Origin: Polynucleobacter sp. AP-Reno-20A-A9
GTDB taxonomy: Bacteria > Pseudomonadota > Gammaproteobacteria > Burkholderiales > Burkholderiaceae
Direction: 5' to 3'
Assembly: GCF_018882085.1 (NCBI RefSeq)
Contig: NZ_JACVPB010000001.1
Location: 186,001 to 250,000 of the forward strand
Length of the DNA: 64,000 nt
Shown here: positions 37,428-46,547 of the stretch, piece after piece
How the letters are laid out: each line of letters begins with the position of its first letter
Position numbering within the stretch: position 1 is the stretch's first letter
Program-made: the position numbers and the translations under genes
The notes under the pieces: model-generated
What the model saw: only the letters and a program-made list of their open reading frames with translations
Database searches by the model: none
What the model was told of the DNA's origin: nothing

Positions 37428-38716
37428 TCTTGCTCTTGAGTCCGATTGGCAGGACGATAAAGCTTCACTGTTTTTACACCATGCTCATCAAATTGAACGA
37501 TCTCCATCACGATGCCAGCAATGCGAATGCTCACATCGTGATCGGGGATGGCCTCGAGTTTTTCGAGAATGAGCCCGTTTAAGGTGCGTGGGCCATCTAA
37601 GGGGAGGTTGAGGTTAAGTAGGCGATTCAGATCTCGTAGTGAGGCACCACCTGTAGCCAAATAGGTTCCATTCGGGAGCCAGCGTGGATCGGTTGAGAGG
37701 TTGGAGAAGGAGGTCGTGAACTCACCAATGAGTTCTTCCACAATATCTTCAAAAGTTACCAGCCCTAGAACTTCACCATACTCATTCACCACCAAACTTA
37801 AGCGTTGTTGGTTATCTTGGAAAAATTGCATTTGCTGCAATACGGGAGTGCTACTAGGGATGAAGTAGGGCTCATTCAATAACGCCTTAAAGTCTTTATG
37901 TTTTAGGTCGGTATCGCCTAGTAGGGACAAAGCTTTCTTGACTGAAAGGATTCCGACAATACGCTCAGAGTCACCATCGCAAACTGGTAATTTGTTGTGA
38001 TAGCAAGTCTCTAATTGTTGGACCACTTCATCAATGGGTCTTGAGAGATCCAAAACCTCAATCTTGGATCTAGGCGTCATCACATCATCAACGGTAATAT
38101 TTTCTAAATTGAATAGGTTGAGAAGGATATTGCGATGATGATTGGAGACAAAGCGGCTTGACTCCAACACTAGGCTGCGTAATTCTTCTTTACTCATGGC
38201 CCTGCTATCAGAAGAGGATTGCAGACCAGATACTTTCATAAGACTAGAAACAAAGCTATTGATAAACCAAAGCAAAGGTTTCAATACAAAAGTGAGGGGC
38301 AAAATAAACCAGCCAACATGAGAGGCAATCTTTTCAGGGAAAGCGGCACCAATGACCTTGGGAGTAATCTCGCTAAAGACGATGATGAGTAAAGCAACCA
38401 CCAGGGTGGCGATTGAGAGCACGAGACCGCTGTCACCAAAAATGTGCAGGGCAATGCCTGTTACCAAAATAGGTAGAACGGTGTTAATCAGGTTATTCGA
38501 AATCAGCAGCACCGATAGCAATGAGTCAATGCGCTTTAAGAGTCTCTCAGCTAGTGCTGCACCTGCGTTGCCGCCATTGGCCATTGCACGCAGGCGGTGA
38601 CGATTTGAGGACAGCATGCTGGTTTCTGCCATCGAGAAAAAGCCAGAAAGCGCAAGTAAAAATAGGACTAGAGCAACTTGGCTATAAAACGGCCAATCGT
38701 CAAAAAAGGTGTCCAT
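37424..38716 (-). CDS. CNNM/CorC-HlyC family membrane protein (DUF21-CBS-CorC_HlyC)
   Basis: Likely magnesium/cobalt transport or efflux family protein. Order of parts: a DUF21 membrane domain (about residues 8-190, with LSGFFSMAETSMLSSNRHRLRAM), a CBS pair beginning VDDVMTPRSKIEVLDLS, and a CorC_HlyC domain near the C-terminus. The frame is open to a TTG at 38749, but the ATG at 38716 (MDTFFDDWPF) is preceded by CAGGCAG and gives 430 residues, the usual size. Its stop overlaps the TTG start of pilB, so the pil genes are probably read from its promoter. Confidence 0.88.
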   Translation of the reverse strand: MDTFFDDWPFYSQVALVLFLLALSGFFSMAETSMLSSNRHRLRAMANGGNAGAALAERLLKRIDSLLSVLLISNNLINTVLPILVTGIALHIFGDSGLVLSIATLVVALLIIVFSEITPKVIGAAFPEKIASHVGWFILPLTFVLKPLLWFINSFVSSLMKVSGLQSSSDSRAMSKEELRSLVLESSRFVSNHHRNILLNLFNLENITVDDVMTPRSKIEVLDLSRPIDEVVQQLETCYHNKLPVCDGDSERIVGILSVKKALSLLGDTDLKHKDFKALLNEPYFIPSSTPVLQQMQFFQDNQQRLSLVVNEYGEVLGLVTFEDIVEELIGEFTTSFSNLSTDPRWLPNGTYLATGGASLRDLNRLLNLNLPLDGPRTLNGLILEKLEAIPDHDVSIRIAGIVMEIVQFDEHGVKTVKLYRPANRTQEQD

Positions 38717-38834
38717 GAGGTCTGCCTGAAAAAAGTAAGGATGAGTCAATATAGCAAAGTGGCATTTCTCAAGCTATAGCCATGGAATAAAGGACTGTCA
38801 TCCCTCTTGTTTATTTATGTGAGAATCGCTTTAT

Positions 38835-39347
38835 ATGGCTTCCTCATCAACCGCTTTGAGCTCAAATAGCGCTAACTACTGCGTTATTGCGGCCCCTTTT
38901 GGGTGTTTGGGCATTTTTACGGAAATGGTTGAGGGCAGTCTGATGCTTTCTAGAATTGATTATTTGCCCGCTAATGCCGCTTTAATCGTCCCACAGAATC
39001 AGTTAGCCAAAGAGGTTGCGCGACAGTGCAAGGCGTACTTCCAGGATTCCCATTGGCAATTTGACTTACCCACAAAACCTGCGGGTACTGAACATCAAAG
39101 AAAAGTGTGGGCTAGCATTCAAGATATACCCGCCGGACAAACAAGAACCTATGGTGAATTGGCGAAGAAGATTCAGAGTGGGGCGCGTGCAGTGGGTACT
39201 GCGTATGGCGCCAATCCCTACCCCTTAATCGCACCTTGCCACCGAGTAGTATCAGCCCAAGGTATTGGTGGTTTTATGAAAGAAAACTCCCCAGGTTTAT
39301 ATCGCCAAATTAAGCTCTGGCTTTTACGGCATGAGGGCGCTGTATAG
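38835..39347 (+). CDS. ogt: methylated-DNA--protein-cysteine S-methyltransferase (Ogt/MGMT type)
   Basis: Suicide repair protein that removes O6-alkyl groups from guanine. The active-site motif is APCHRVV, preceded by the Arg-finger region ARAVGTAYGANPYPL and the helix-turn-helix start TRTYGELAKKI. The 170-residue length fits Ogt. It is a single gene between a divergent membrane protein and a convergent isoprenoid gene. No Ada domain and no Ada box were seen. Confidence 0.92.
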   Translation: MASSSTALSSNSANYCVIAAPFGCLGIFTEMVEGSLMLSRIDYLPANAALIVPQNQLAKEVARQCKAYFQDSHWQFDLPTKPAGTEHQRKVWASIQDIPAGQTRTYGELAKKIQSGARAVGTAYGANPYPLIAPCHRVVSAQGIGGFMKENSPGLYRQIKLWLLRHEGAV

Positions 39348-39353
39348 GTTTAC

Positions 39354-40328
39354 TTATTTAGCGAGTGATCTGCTACTAAGACTGAAAAAAGTCTTCATCA
39401 CCATGTCGCTTTTAACGGCCCATTTTGTAAAGCCGTAGAAACTCATGACGGTGCTTCTGGAAAGCTTTACTTCATCTTTGCTATCGAATTCTTTCCGATC
39501 TGCAATCTTCGACAGAGTCATGACCGCTAAACCAAAAGCCAAAAAGCAAAAACGTCTCATGCCCTGTTCCTGTTTCGGAATCAATTGAATGTAATTCAGT
39601 GAATCTTGGAGCTTTTGATAGGCAAGTTTGAGAAGCGCTTCATGACTAACATTGATCGGCTTCCAGGAGACGCCGCGGGCCTTATCCTCCGGGGAGTCTT
39701 TGAGGATATTGGTCATTTGCAGCGCCTGACCAAATGCGATTGCCAAATCATCATGACCTGCCATTTTTTCTTTAAAGGCCTGGGAATGATTGCTAAAGAT
39801 GGTTGTTAGTAGTTCGCCAACTACGCCAGCCACGACATAGCAATAGTGTTCAAACTCAGCAAGATCTTGAAGGCCCGCTTGGTTTTGTCTTTCATGGAAA
39901 AAAGACATGCCCTCAGACATGATGGAAACACAACGACTGACTGCTGCTTGATCGTGGGTAGAGCAGGTATGCAAAATTCGCAGAACAGTCGGTGTATGTG
40001 AAATTAAATCCAACTCATCTTGATTGCTGTAATTTTTTAATGCATTCAGGCAGGGCGTAACAAATGCCTCAACAGGTGCCTTTTCAAGTACCGCATCCAA
40101 AAATAGTGCTGAAAGAGATTGTTTGCTTTGTGCGCTTAAATCTGCGGCATCCTCGATGGTGTCAATAATGCGACACAGCAAATAGGTATTGCCTACCACC
40201 TTCTCGATGCTTGGGGGTAGCAGTGGGATGGTGAGGGCAAAAGTACGTGAGACGGATCCCAGAATGGCCTTTTGGTAGGTCAGATCGTTGGTTGGATTCA
40301 ATATTGGGGTTTGTTCTGGTGTTCTCAC
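39354..40328 (-). CDS. squalene/phytoene synthase family protein
   Basis: Trans-isoprenyl diphosphate synthase fold, head-to-head condensation type. The first Asp-rich motif is DTIEDAADLS (about residues 56-65) and the second region is ALQMTNILKDSPEDKARG. FEHYCYVVAGVVGELL resembles squalene synthases more than the HpnC/HpnD pair. The 324-residue length fits farnesyl-diphosphate farnesyltransferase. There is no hopanoid (hpn) or carotenoid (crt) neighbour here, so whether the product is squalene, presqualene or phytoene cannot be told. Confidence 0.82.
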   Translation of the reverse strand: MRTPEQTPILNPTNDLTYQKAILGSVSRTFALTIPLLPPSIEKVVGNTYLLCRIIDTIEDAADLSAQSKQSLSALFLDAVLEKAPVEAFVTPCLNALKNYSNQDELDLISHTPTVLRILHTCSTHDQAAVSRCVSIMSEGMSFFHERQNQAGLQDLAEFEHYCYVVAGVVGELLTTIFSNHSQAFKEKMAGHDDLAIAFGQALQMTNILKDSPEDKARGVSWKPINVSHEALLKLAYQKLQDSLNYIQLIPKQEQGMRRFCFLAFGLAVMTLSKIADRKEFDSKDEVKLSRSTVMSFYGFTKWAVKSDMVMKTFFSLSSRSLAK

Positions 40329-40410
40329 TCTTGAATTATGTCAGACCAATGCTCGATTTGGAGTGATTCAAATGCGTGCTTTTTACTAACTATCAAAAGT
40401 GACATAGCCA

Positions 40411-40416
40411 TATAAT
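40411..40416 (+). promoter_or_regulatory. possible -10 element of the symporter gene
   Basis: A perfect TATAAT lies 31 bp before the GTG start, with AAGGAG between. No hexamer resembling TTGACA is found at 16-19 bp spacing, so this is only a partial promoter match. Confidence 0.4.
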
Positions 40417-40446
40417 TTCACCAAATTTCACAAGGAGTATTCAGGC

Positions 40447-41862
40447 GTGCTAATTTGGTTTGTCATTATTTACTGGGTCATCTCAGTGGGCATTGGCTTA
40501 TGGGCAGCCCTAAGAGTCAAAAATACTGCTGACTTTGCTGCGGCTGGTCATAGCCTTCCTCTGCCAATCGTGACCGCTACTGTATTTGCTACTTGGTTTG
40601 GTTCTGAAACTGTTTTAGGAATTCCGGCCACCTTTCTAAAAGAGGGCTTGGGGGGCGTAGTTGCAGATCCATTTGGCTCCTCTCTGTGTTTAATCTTGGT
40701 GGGACTCTTTTTTGCTCGCCATCTTTATAACCGCCGCATGCTGACTATCGGTGATTTTTTTCGCGAGAAGTATGGCCGTACGGTTGAGGTTTTGGTAACC
40801 CTGTGCATTGTTGTTTCTTATTTGGGTTGGGTTGCTGCGCAAATTAAAGCCCTGGGTCTGGTATTTAATGTTGTCTCCGAAGGAAGTATTTCTCAAACAG
40901 GTGGCATGATGATTGGCGCTGCTAGCGTATTGATATACACCCTATTTGGCGGGATGTGGTCGGTGGCCATTACAGACTTCATTCAGATGATCATCATCGT
41001 GATCGGCATGCTCTACATCGGCGGTGAGATGACCTCACAGACTGGTGGTATTGGTGTAGTGATTGAGCATGCAGCCGCTGCTGGCCAATTTAGCAACTTC
41101 TGGCCTGATATGAATTTAGCCTCAATCTTGGGCTTCGTTGCCGCCTTGTGCACCATGATGCTGGGATCTATTCCGCAGCAAGATGTCTTTCAGCGGATTA
41201 CTTCATCTAAGAATGTCAATATTGCCGTCCAAGCAGCTTTGCTAGGTGGTGTGCTCTATTTTATTTTTGCTTTTGTGCCCATGTATTTGGCTTATTCAGC
41301 AACTTTGATTAGCCCGGATTTGGTAAAGGAATATCTTTCCACTGATCCGCAGATGATTTTGCCCAAACTCATCCTCAACCACGCACCGCTTATTGCTCAG
41401 GTGATGTTTTTTGGCGCTCTCCTTTCGGCCATTAAGAGTTGTGCCAGTGCTACCTTATTGGCGCCATCAGTAACGTTTGCTGAAAATATTGTGCGAGGTT
41501 TTTTCAAGCATTTATCTGATCAGGATTTATTGAAGGTCATGCGGATTACGGTTTTGTGTTTTGCTGTAGTGGTCACCTTCTTTGCGGTGAATTCGGAGCT
41601 TTCTATTTTTAAGATGGTGGAGAGCGCTTATAAAGTGACACTGGTTGCCGCATTTGTGCCGCTGGCGTTTGGGGTCTATTGGCCTAGAGCAAACTCCCTA
41701 GGGGGATTATTGGCTGTAGTTGGAGGCTTGACGATCTGGATTAGTTGCGAGATTTTGGCTCCGAATGCCATTATGCCGCCCCAACTAGCTGGTCTATTTG
41801 CCAGCATTGCCGGCATGATTTTAGGTAGCCTGGTACCAAAAGACTCATTAAAAGCGGTTTAG
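40447..41862 (+). CDS. sodium:solute symporter family protein
   Basis: Secondary transporter of the SSS family (LeuT fold), sodium-driven; substrate unknown. The 471-residue protein has about 13 membrane segments, with the family features TVFATWFGSETVLGIPATFLKEG (start of the discontinuous TM1 region), TLFGGMWSVAITDFIQM and SAIKSCASATLLAPS late in the core. The start is a GTG at 40447 behind AAGGAG. It is followed after 105 bp by panE; pantothenate uptake is a conceivable link but the sequence does not establish it. Confidence 0.87.
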   Translation: MLIWFVIIYWVISVGIGLWAALRVKNTADFAAAGHSLPLPIVTATVFATWFGSETVLGIPATFLKEGLGGVVADPFGSSLCLILVGLFFARHLYNRRMLTIGDFFREKYGRTVEVLVTLCIVVSYLGWVAAQIKALGLVFNVVSEGSISQTGGMMIGAASVLIYTLFGGMWSVAITDFIQMIIIVIGMLYIGGEMTSQTGGIGVVIEHAAAAGQFSNFWPDMNLASILGFVAALCTMMLGSIPQQDVFQRITSSKNVNIAVQAALLGGVLYFIFAFVPMYLAYSATLISPDLVKEYLSTDPQMILPKLILNHAPLIAQVMFFGALLSAIKSCASATLLAPSVTFAENIVRGFFKHLSDQDLLKVMRITVLCFAVVVTFFAVNSELSIFKMVESAYKVTLVAAFVPLAFGVYWPRANSLGGLLAVVGGLTIWISCEILAPNAIMPPQLAGLFASIAGMILGSLVPKDSLKAV

Positions 41863-41967
41863 GGCGCGCTTTGATTAAAAATGACGCAACTAAGAAAATA
41901 TTGCACCGCAAAATGATCTCATCTAATATGACAGTAATACAAAATTTTTTATTCTTATGGAGTTGTT

Positions 41968-42987
41968 ATGAAAATCTGTGTGATCGGCGGGGGTGGCGCT
42001 ATTGGCGGCTACTTAGCTGTCATGTTGGCGCGAGCGGGCAATGAGGTAACGGTTGTTGCGCGTGGTGCTACATTGGCCGCAATTAAAGAGCGTGGCCTAG
42101 CTTTAATTATGGATGACCAACCAGAGCCTTTGGTTGCGCAAGTTAAAGCAGTAGAAAAAATTCGCGATGCTGAGACTCCTGACGTTGTGATTGTTGCAGT
42201 GAAGGCTCATCAAGTGGAGCCGATCATCGATGATTTGGCAGCCATCATGGGTCCCGAAACCATTTTGATCCCAATGCAGAATGGAATTCCTTGGTGGTAT
42301 TTCCAGAAGTTGAGCGGTGAGTATCAAGATCACTCAGTAGAAACAGTAGATGCTGGTGGTGTCGCTAAGAACGCCATTAACCCAGACAACATTATTGGTT
42401 GCGTTGTCTATCCAGCAACCTTCACTCAAGCTCCTGGCGTGATTCGTCACGTTGAAGGTAATCGCTTTCCATTAGGTGAATTGGATGGCAAGACTACTGA
42501 GCGCATTCAGAAGATGTCGGAGATGATGGGCGCTGCTGGATTTAAGTCCCCCATTTTGGATGACATCCGTTCTGAAATTTGGCTCAAGCTTTGGGGCAAT
42601 ATGACCTTCAATCCAATCAGCTCGCTGACGCATGGCACCTTGGAAGGTATCTGCCAATACCCCTTAACTAAAGAGTTAGCGCGCAACATGATGGCTGAAG
42701 CGCAGACGATTGCTGAGAAGTTGGGTGTGACTTTCCGTGTGGATATTGAGCGTCGTATCGCTGGCGCTGAAAAGGTAGGTAAGCACAAAACCTCGATGTT
42801 GCAAGACTTGGAAGCGGGCCGTAGCTTGGAGATTGATGCTTTGTTAGGATCGGTGATTGAGTTGGGCAAGATCACTCAAACTCCAACACCTTGCTTAAAT
42901 ACTGTATTTGCTTTGACCAAATACTTGGATGAAAATGTCCAGGCATCTAAAGGTAGTTTGGCATTGCCATCAGTATCAGGCTACTAA
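41968..42987 (+). CDS. panE: 2-dehydropantoate 2-reductase (PanE/ApbA family)
   Basis: NADPH-dependent reductase making pantoate for coenzyme A. The protein opens with the Rossmann loop CVIGGGGAIGGYLAVML, has VIVAVKAHQ, PMQNGIPWWY and the C-terminal-domain EIWLKLWGNMTFNPIS with the Lys and Asn of the family. At 339 residues it is slightly longer than E. coli PanE (303). Several paralogues of this family exist in Burkholderiales, some acting on other 2-oxo acids, so the exact substrate is less sure than the family. A strong terminator follows. Confidence 0.88.
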   Translation: MKICVIGGGGAIGGYLAVMLARAGNEVTVVARGATLAAIKERGLALIMDDQPEPLVAQVKAVEKIRDAETPDVVIVAVKAHQVEPIIDDLAAIMGPETILIPMQNGIPWWYFQKLSGEYQDHSVETVDAGGVAKNAINPDNIIGCVVYPATFTQAPGVIRHVEGNRFPLGELDGKTTERIQKMSEMMGAAGFKSPILDDIRSEIWLKLWGNMTFNPISSLTHGTLEGICQYPLTKELARNMMAEAQTIAEKLGVTFRVDIERRIAGAEKVGKHKTSMLQDLEAGRSLEIDALLGSVIELGKITQTPTPCLNTVFALTKYLDENVQASKGSLALPSVSGY

Positions 42988-43010
42988 AAATCTACAGTTT
43001 CTTGAAATAA

Positions 43011-43044
43011 AAAACCCTTGCTACTCAACATAGCAAGGGTTTTT
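43011..43044. terminator. bidirectional terminator between panE and the FAH-family gene
   Basis: AAAACCCTTGCTA, a 7-nt loop, then TAGCAAGGGTTTTT. The A-run on the left and T-run on the right give a U-tail in both directions, which suits the two convergent genes. Confidence 0.87.
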
Positions 43045-43062
43045 GTTTTGTGGTGCTAGAAA

Positions 43063-43830
43063 TTATTCGAAACGATTATCCAGTTGTCCAACACCGTCAA
43101 TAATGATGCTGACATTGCTACCAGGCTTCATAGACCCAACGCCAACGGAAGTGCCGCAAGCAATGATGTCGCCAGCTTCAAGGGGTACGTCTTGGGAAAT
43201 CAGACTCACTAATTTTGCGGGTGGGAAAATCATATCCGCAATCGGATAGTTTTGACGCTCTTGATCATTGAGAATAGTTTTGATTGTTAGCTTGCTTGGA
43301 TCTACATCGGTAGTGATGTAAGGGCCAAATACGCCGAAGGTGTTAAAACTCTTTGAGCGAGTCCACTGTGCATAACCAGGATCGCGATTAAGGATTTCAA
43401 TGGCGGTGACATCGTTGATGCAGGTGTAGCCAAATATCGCGTTAGCTGCTTCTGCCTCATCGACCTCATGACAGCGCTTACCAATCACAATGCCAAGCTC
43501 TCCTTCGTAAACGACTTTTCCGGAGTAGGACTTGGGTGTGCGAATAACTTGATTTGCTGCCAAGAAAGAGTTGTTCCCTTTAAGGAAGTACAAGGGCTCA
43601 GTGGGTACAGCATGTTCAAGCTTAGTTACCAACGCATGAAAGTTATCAACCATGGCAACCATCTTGGAGGGTGTGCATGGGATATCAATTATTACGTCAG
43701 CCAGCTTGAGGGTTTCACCGGTGGCCTTGGGCCCTTTAAATAAATCACCCTCATACACTGCGATTTGGTCGCCCTGCAATTGCCCTAAACCACTTTTTTC
43801 TTGATGCTGAAATCTAAGCCACTGAGCCAT
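43063..43830 (-). CDS. fumarylacetoacetate hydrolase family protein
   Basis: FAH-fold enzyme of 255 residues, probably a hydrolase, decarboxylase or isomerase acting on a 2-oxo acid from aromatic catabolism. The metal-binding site is suggested by YEGELGIVIGKRCHEVDEAEA and the NDVTAIEILNRD segment, followed by RSKSFNTFGVFGPYI and near the end ACGTSVGVGSMKPG. The usual neighbours of a meta-cleavage pathway are missing, so the reaction is not assigned. Confidence 0.88.
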   Translation of the reverse strand: MAQWLRFQHQEKSGLGQLQGDQIAVYEGDLFKGPKATGETLKLADVIIDIPCTPSKMVAMVDNFHALVTKLEHAVPTEPLYFLKGNNSFLAANQVIRTPKSYSGKVVYEGELGIVIGKRCHEVDEAEAANAIFGYTCINDVTAIEILNRDPGYAQWTRSKSFNTFGVFGPYITTDVDPSKLTIKTILNDQERQNYPIADMIFPPAKLVSLISQDVPLEAGDIIACGTSVGVGSMKPGSNVSIIIDGVGQLDNRFE

Positions 43831-43886
43831 AATGGGATCCTATGATGTTAAATATTTAATATGCAATATCTTACAGGGATGTATTG

Positions 43887-44822
43887 ATGTCTAAGACTTC
43901 TGAGCTCGTATTTGCACCAGAACAGGATCAGCCGATTCGCTATATAGAGCGCACCCGCAGTTACTACTTGGGTTTGGGTTATGAGAATCCTTATGTATGG
44001 GCTCACTATATTGATGTGCCATTTAGCCCTCTGAAAAAGCCACTTGGTCAGTCAGTATTGGGCCTGATCACTACAGCAGTTCCTCATGATCCTGGTAAAG
44101 GGCCTCAAGGGCAGGGCGCTCCTTACAATGCTGCAGCCAAGTTTTATCAACCCTACCAACAATCCATCGAAGGAAGTGTCGATCTACGAATTGCCCATGT
44201 GGGGGTTGATCGCAAGAATGCCAATATGGAAGATATCCATTGTTGGTTCCCGCTGGACGCCGCTAAACGAGCGGTTGCAGCTGGAAGAATGGGTGGGCTT
44301 TCAGCAAACTTCTATGGCCTGCCGACTAATCGGAGTCAGCGCCATACATTGGAGATTGACGCGCCTCGTATTTTAGAGATGTTAAAAACTGATGGTGTGG
44401 ATATGGTGGTATTAATTCCAAACTGCCCGATATGTCATCAGAGCCAAAGTTTATTGGCGCGTTATTTAGAGGCTGCAGGAATTTCAACGGTAGTGATGGG
44501 TGCCGCTAAAGACATTATTGAGTATTGCGGAGTGCCACGACTTTTGTTTAGTGATTTTCCACTAGGTAATGCGGCTGCAAAACCCAACGATACCCCTTCG
44601 CAAGATCTTAATTTTGAGTTAGCTTTGCGGCTTCTGGAGTTAGCTCCTGCACCGCGTACTACAGTTCAATCGCCATTACGATGGTCGTCTGACCCTTCAT
44701 GGAAATTAGATTATTCCAATCTAGAGAAGTTATCACCGCAAGAAATTGCACGCTTACGTGAAGAGGCAGAGCAAGTGCGAATTACCGCACGTGAACTCCG
44801 AGTAAATACTTTGGGGGCTTAA
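43887..44822 (+). CDS. glycine/betaine/D-proline reductase selenoprotein B-like protein (GrdB/PrdB family), Cys form
   Basis: The 311-residue sequence resembles the GrdB/PrdB-like family of proteobacteria, whose members often carry selenocysteine in a CxxU motif. Here IPNCPICHQSQSLL (C180, C183) has Cys at both places and no in-frame TGA is used. Other conserved-looking parts are VGVDRKNANMEDIHCWFPLD and VMGAAKDIIEYCGVPRLLFSDFPLGN. Function in aerobic proteobacteria is unproven; a redox thiol role is inference. The TTG at 43884 precedes the chosen ATG, which has AGGG 8 nt upstream. It is divergent from the FAH-family gene and convergent with ispB. Confidence 0.78.
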   Translation: MSKTSELVFAPEQDQPIRYIERTRSYYLGLGYENPYVWAHYIDVPFSPLKKPLGQSVLGLITTAVPHDPGKGPQGQGAPYNAAAKFYQPYQQSIEGSVDLRIAHVGVDRKNANMEDIHCWFPLDAAKRAVAAGRMGGLSANFYGLPTNRSQRHTLEIDAPRILEMLKTDGVDMVVLIPNCPICHQSQSLLARYLEAAGISTVVMGAAKDIIEYCGVPRLLFSDFPLGNAAAKPNDTPSQDLNFELALRLLELAPAPRTTVQSPLRWSSDPSWKLDYSNLEKLSPQEIARLREEAEQVRITARELRVNTLGA

Positions 44823-45823
44823 GTCTGTCTCGTGAGAGAGTATGCGCACAGGGCTTTAAGCGCAGTACTGGCTTCGTTTTCCGGGAAGTCTTTGAGGCAA
44901 GCTAAAGCAAGGTCTGCCTCACGCTTTGCAGCTGCCTGGGTGTAATCAAGAGCGCCAGAGTTTTGGACGGCGGCAAGGATTTGTGCAAATACATCGTCTG
45001 GTAAATCTTGGTTTTGCTCGATTGCCGCCCGCACTAGAAGGTGCTCTTCGTTGCTGCCATTTTCTAACAAGTAAATCAGTGGGAGCGTAGGCTTACCTTC
45101 GCGTAAATCATCACCAGCATTTTTTCCCATTTGTGCAGCGTTGGCAGTGTAGTCAAGCAAGTCATCCATCAACTGAAAAGCGGTACCGATATGACGTCCA
45201 AATGCAGCGGCTTGTTCGCTTTGTGCTTCGGTAGCATTCGCTAGAATGGCGCCTAGTTCAGTAGAGGCTTCAAAGAGCTTCGCTGTCTTGTAGCGAATGA
45301 CCTGCAGATAACTCGCTTCATCTACTTCTGGGTCATTCATATTGAGAAGTTGCAAAACTTCGCCTTCGGCAATCGTATTGGTTGCATCTGACAAAATTTG
45401 CATGACACGGAGGTCATTTGGGCCAACCATCATTTGGAAGGCTCTGGAATACAAGAAGTCGCCCACTAAAACACTGGCAGCATTGCCAAAAGCCGCATTG
45501 GCAGTCTCTCGACCTCTTCTCAGGGTGGACTCATCGACCACATCATCATGAAGCAGGGTGGCGGTGTGGATGAATTCGACTACAGCCGACATTTCTAGGG
45601 TATGGGGTGTTTCTTTGCCATTGGCTAAGGCTTTGGCCACTAGCATCAATAAGGCTGGTCTGACCCGTTTACCCCCGGCCTGGATGATATAGGTCGAGAT
45701 TTGGTCAATTAAGGCGACTTTTGAGGCCAAACGCTGACGGATAACCTCATCTAAGGCCTTGAAATCTAAGGCAATTGGGGCCAGGATTTGGCTTAAGTCA
45801 TTGATTTTGACAGTGCTGGGCAT
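44819..45823 (-). CDS. ispB: octaprenyl diphosphate synthase IspB
   Basis: Trans-polyprenyl diphosphate synthase making the ubiquinone side chain. First Asp-rich motif LLHDDVVDESTLRRG, second LMDDLLDYTANAAQMGKNAGDDL, with GGKRVRPALLML upstream. The 334-residue length and small-residue pattern before the first motif fit the long-chain (C40) type. The frame is open much further upstream to 46009, but that would cross the divergent rplU gene, so the ATG at 45823 (MPSTVKINDL) is used. It is divergent from rplU, the standard proteobacterial arrangement. Confidence 0.94.
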   Translation of the reverse strand: MPSTVKINDLSQILAPIALDFKALDEVIRQRLASKVALIDQISTYIIQAGGKRVRPALLMLVAKALANGKETPHTLEMSAVVEFIHTATLLHDDVVDESTLRRGRETANAAFGNAASVLVGDFLYSRAFQMMVGPNDLRVMQILSDATNTIAEGEVLQLLNMNDPEVDEASYLQVIRYKTAKLFEASTELGAILANATEAQSEQAAAFGRHIGTAFQLMDDLLDYTANAAQMGKNAGDDLREGKPTLPLIYLLENGSNEEHLLVRAAIEQNQDLPDDVFAQILAAVQNSGALDYTQAAAKREADLALACLKDFPENEASTALKALCAYSLTRQT

Positions 45824-45835
45824 GCAAGATATAAT
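45807..45835 (+). promoter_or_regulatory. rplU-rpmA promoter, perfect sigma70 consensus
   Basis: TTGACA (45807-45812), exactly 17 bp, TATAAT (45830-45835). Both hexamers and the spacer are consensus. The -35 lies inside the first codons of the divergent ispB gene. Transcription should start near 45842, leaving a leader of about 57 nt before rplU that could carry autogenous control. Confidence 0.9.
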
Positions 45836-45898
45836 AATGGGCTTAGCTGGTCCAGGGTGGATTAGCTTAAATGTAGATATTAATTGAGGTTTCAAACC

Positions 45899-46210
45899 AT
45901 GTACGCGGTCATAAAAACCGGTGGCAAACAATATAAAGTTGCTGCAGGCGAAAAATTGAAAATAGAACAGATACCAGCGGAAATCGGCAGCGAAATCACT
46001 CTTGACCAAGTCCTCGCCGTTGGCGAAGGCGCTTCACTCAAATTGGGTGATCCATTGGTTAATGGTGCAGCTGTGATGGCCACTGTCGTCTCCCAGGGAC
46101 GTCACGATAAAGTGACAATCTTTAAGATGCGCCGTCGCAAGCATTATCAAAAGCACCAAGGCCATCGTCAGAATTTCACTGAAATTTTGATCAACACGAT
46201 TAAAGCCTAA
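45899..46210 (+). CDS. rplU: 50S ribosomal protein L21
   Basis: Structural protein of the large ribosomal subunit. The sequence [20 protein letters not shown] and the C-terminal [17 protein letters not shown] are the L21 signature; 103 residues is the normal size. The frame is open 15 nt upstream, but the ATG at 45899 is the correct start. It lies 19 bp upstream of rpmA. Confidence 0.98.
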   Translation: MYAVIKTGGKQYKVAAGEKLKIEQIPAEIGSEITLDQVLAVGEGASLKLGDPLVNGAAVMATVVSQGRHDKVTIFKMRRRKHYQKHQGHRQNFTEILINTIKA

Positions 46211-46229
46211 TTCAGGGTAGGAGAAAGAT

Positions 46230-46490
46230 ATGGCACAGAAAAAAGGCGGCGGCTCAACACGAAATGGCCGCGACTCAGAATCGAAACGCTTAGGCGTTAA
46301 GGTATTTGGCGGCGAGCATATTAATGCTGGCAGCATCATCATTCGTCAACGTGGCACACGTGTTCATCCAGGTGCTAACGTTGGTATTGGTAAAGATCAC
46401 ACTTTGTTTGCCTTGATTGACGGACAAGTGGAATTCGGCGTTAAGGGTGCTATGAAGAAGGCCCAAGTTTCAGTCTTGCCTCGTTCATAA
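46230..46490 (+). CDS. rpmA: 50S ribosomal protein L27
   Basis: Large-subunit protein whose N-terminal tail reaches the peptidyl transferase centre. It begins [20 protein letters not shown], contains [15 protein letters not shown], and has 86 residues, all typical. There is no N-terminal cleaved extension of the Firmicutes type. A terminator follows before obgE. Confidence 0.98.
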   Translation: MAQKKGGGSTRNGRDSESKRLGVKVFGGEHINAGSIIIRQRGTRVHPGANVGIGKDHTLFALIDGQVEFGVKGAMKKAQVSVLPRS

Positions 46491-46547
46491 GGCGCCTGAC
46501 TGAGACACGTTTGATTCAGATTTATTCCGAATTTAACTCTTAGGAAC

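Noticed and set aside
45824..46009. N-terminal extension of IspB by 62 residues
   Set aside because: It would run through the consensus rplU promoter and the rplU coding region; the ATG at 45823 gives the family's normal length.
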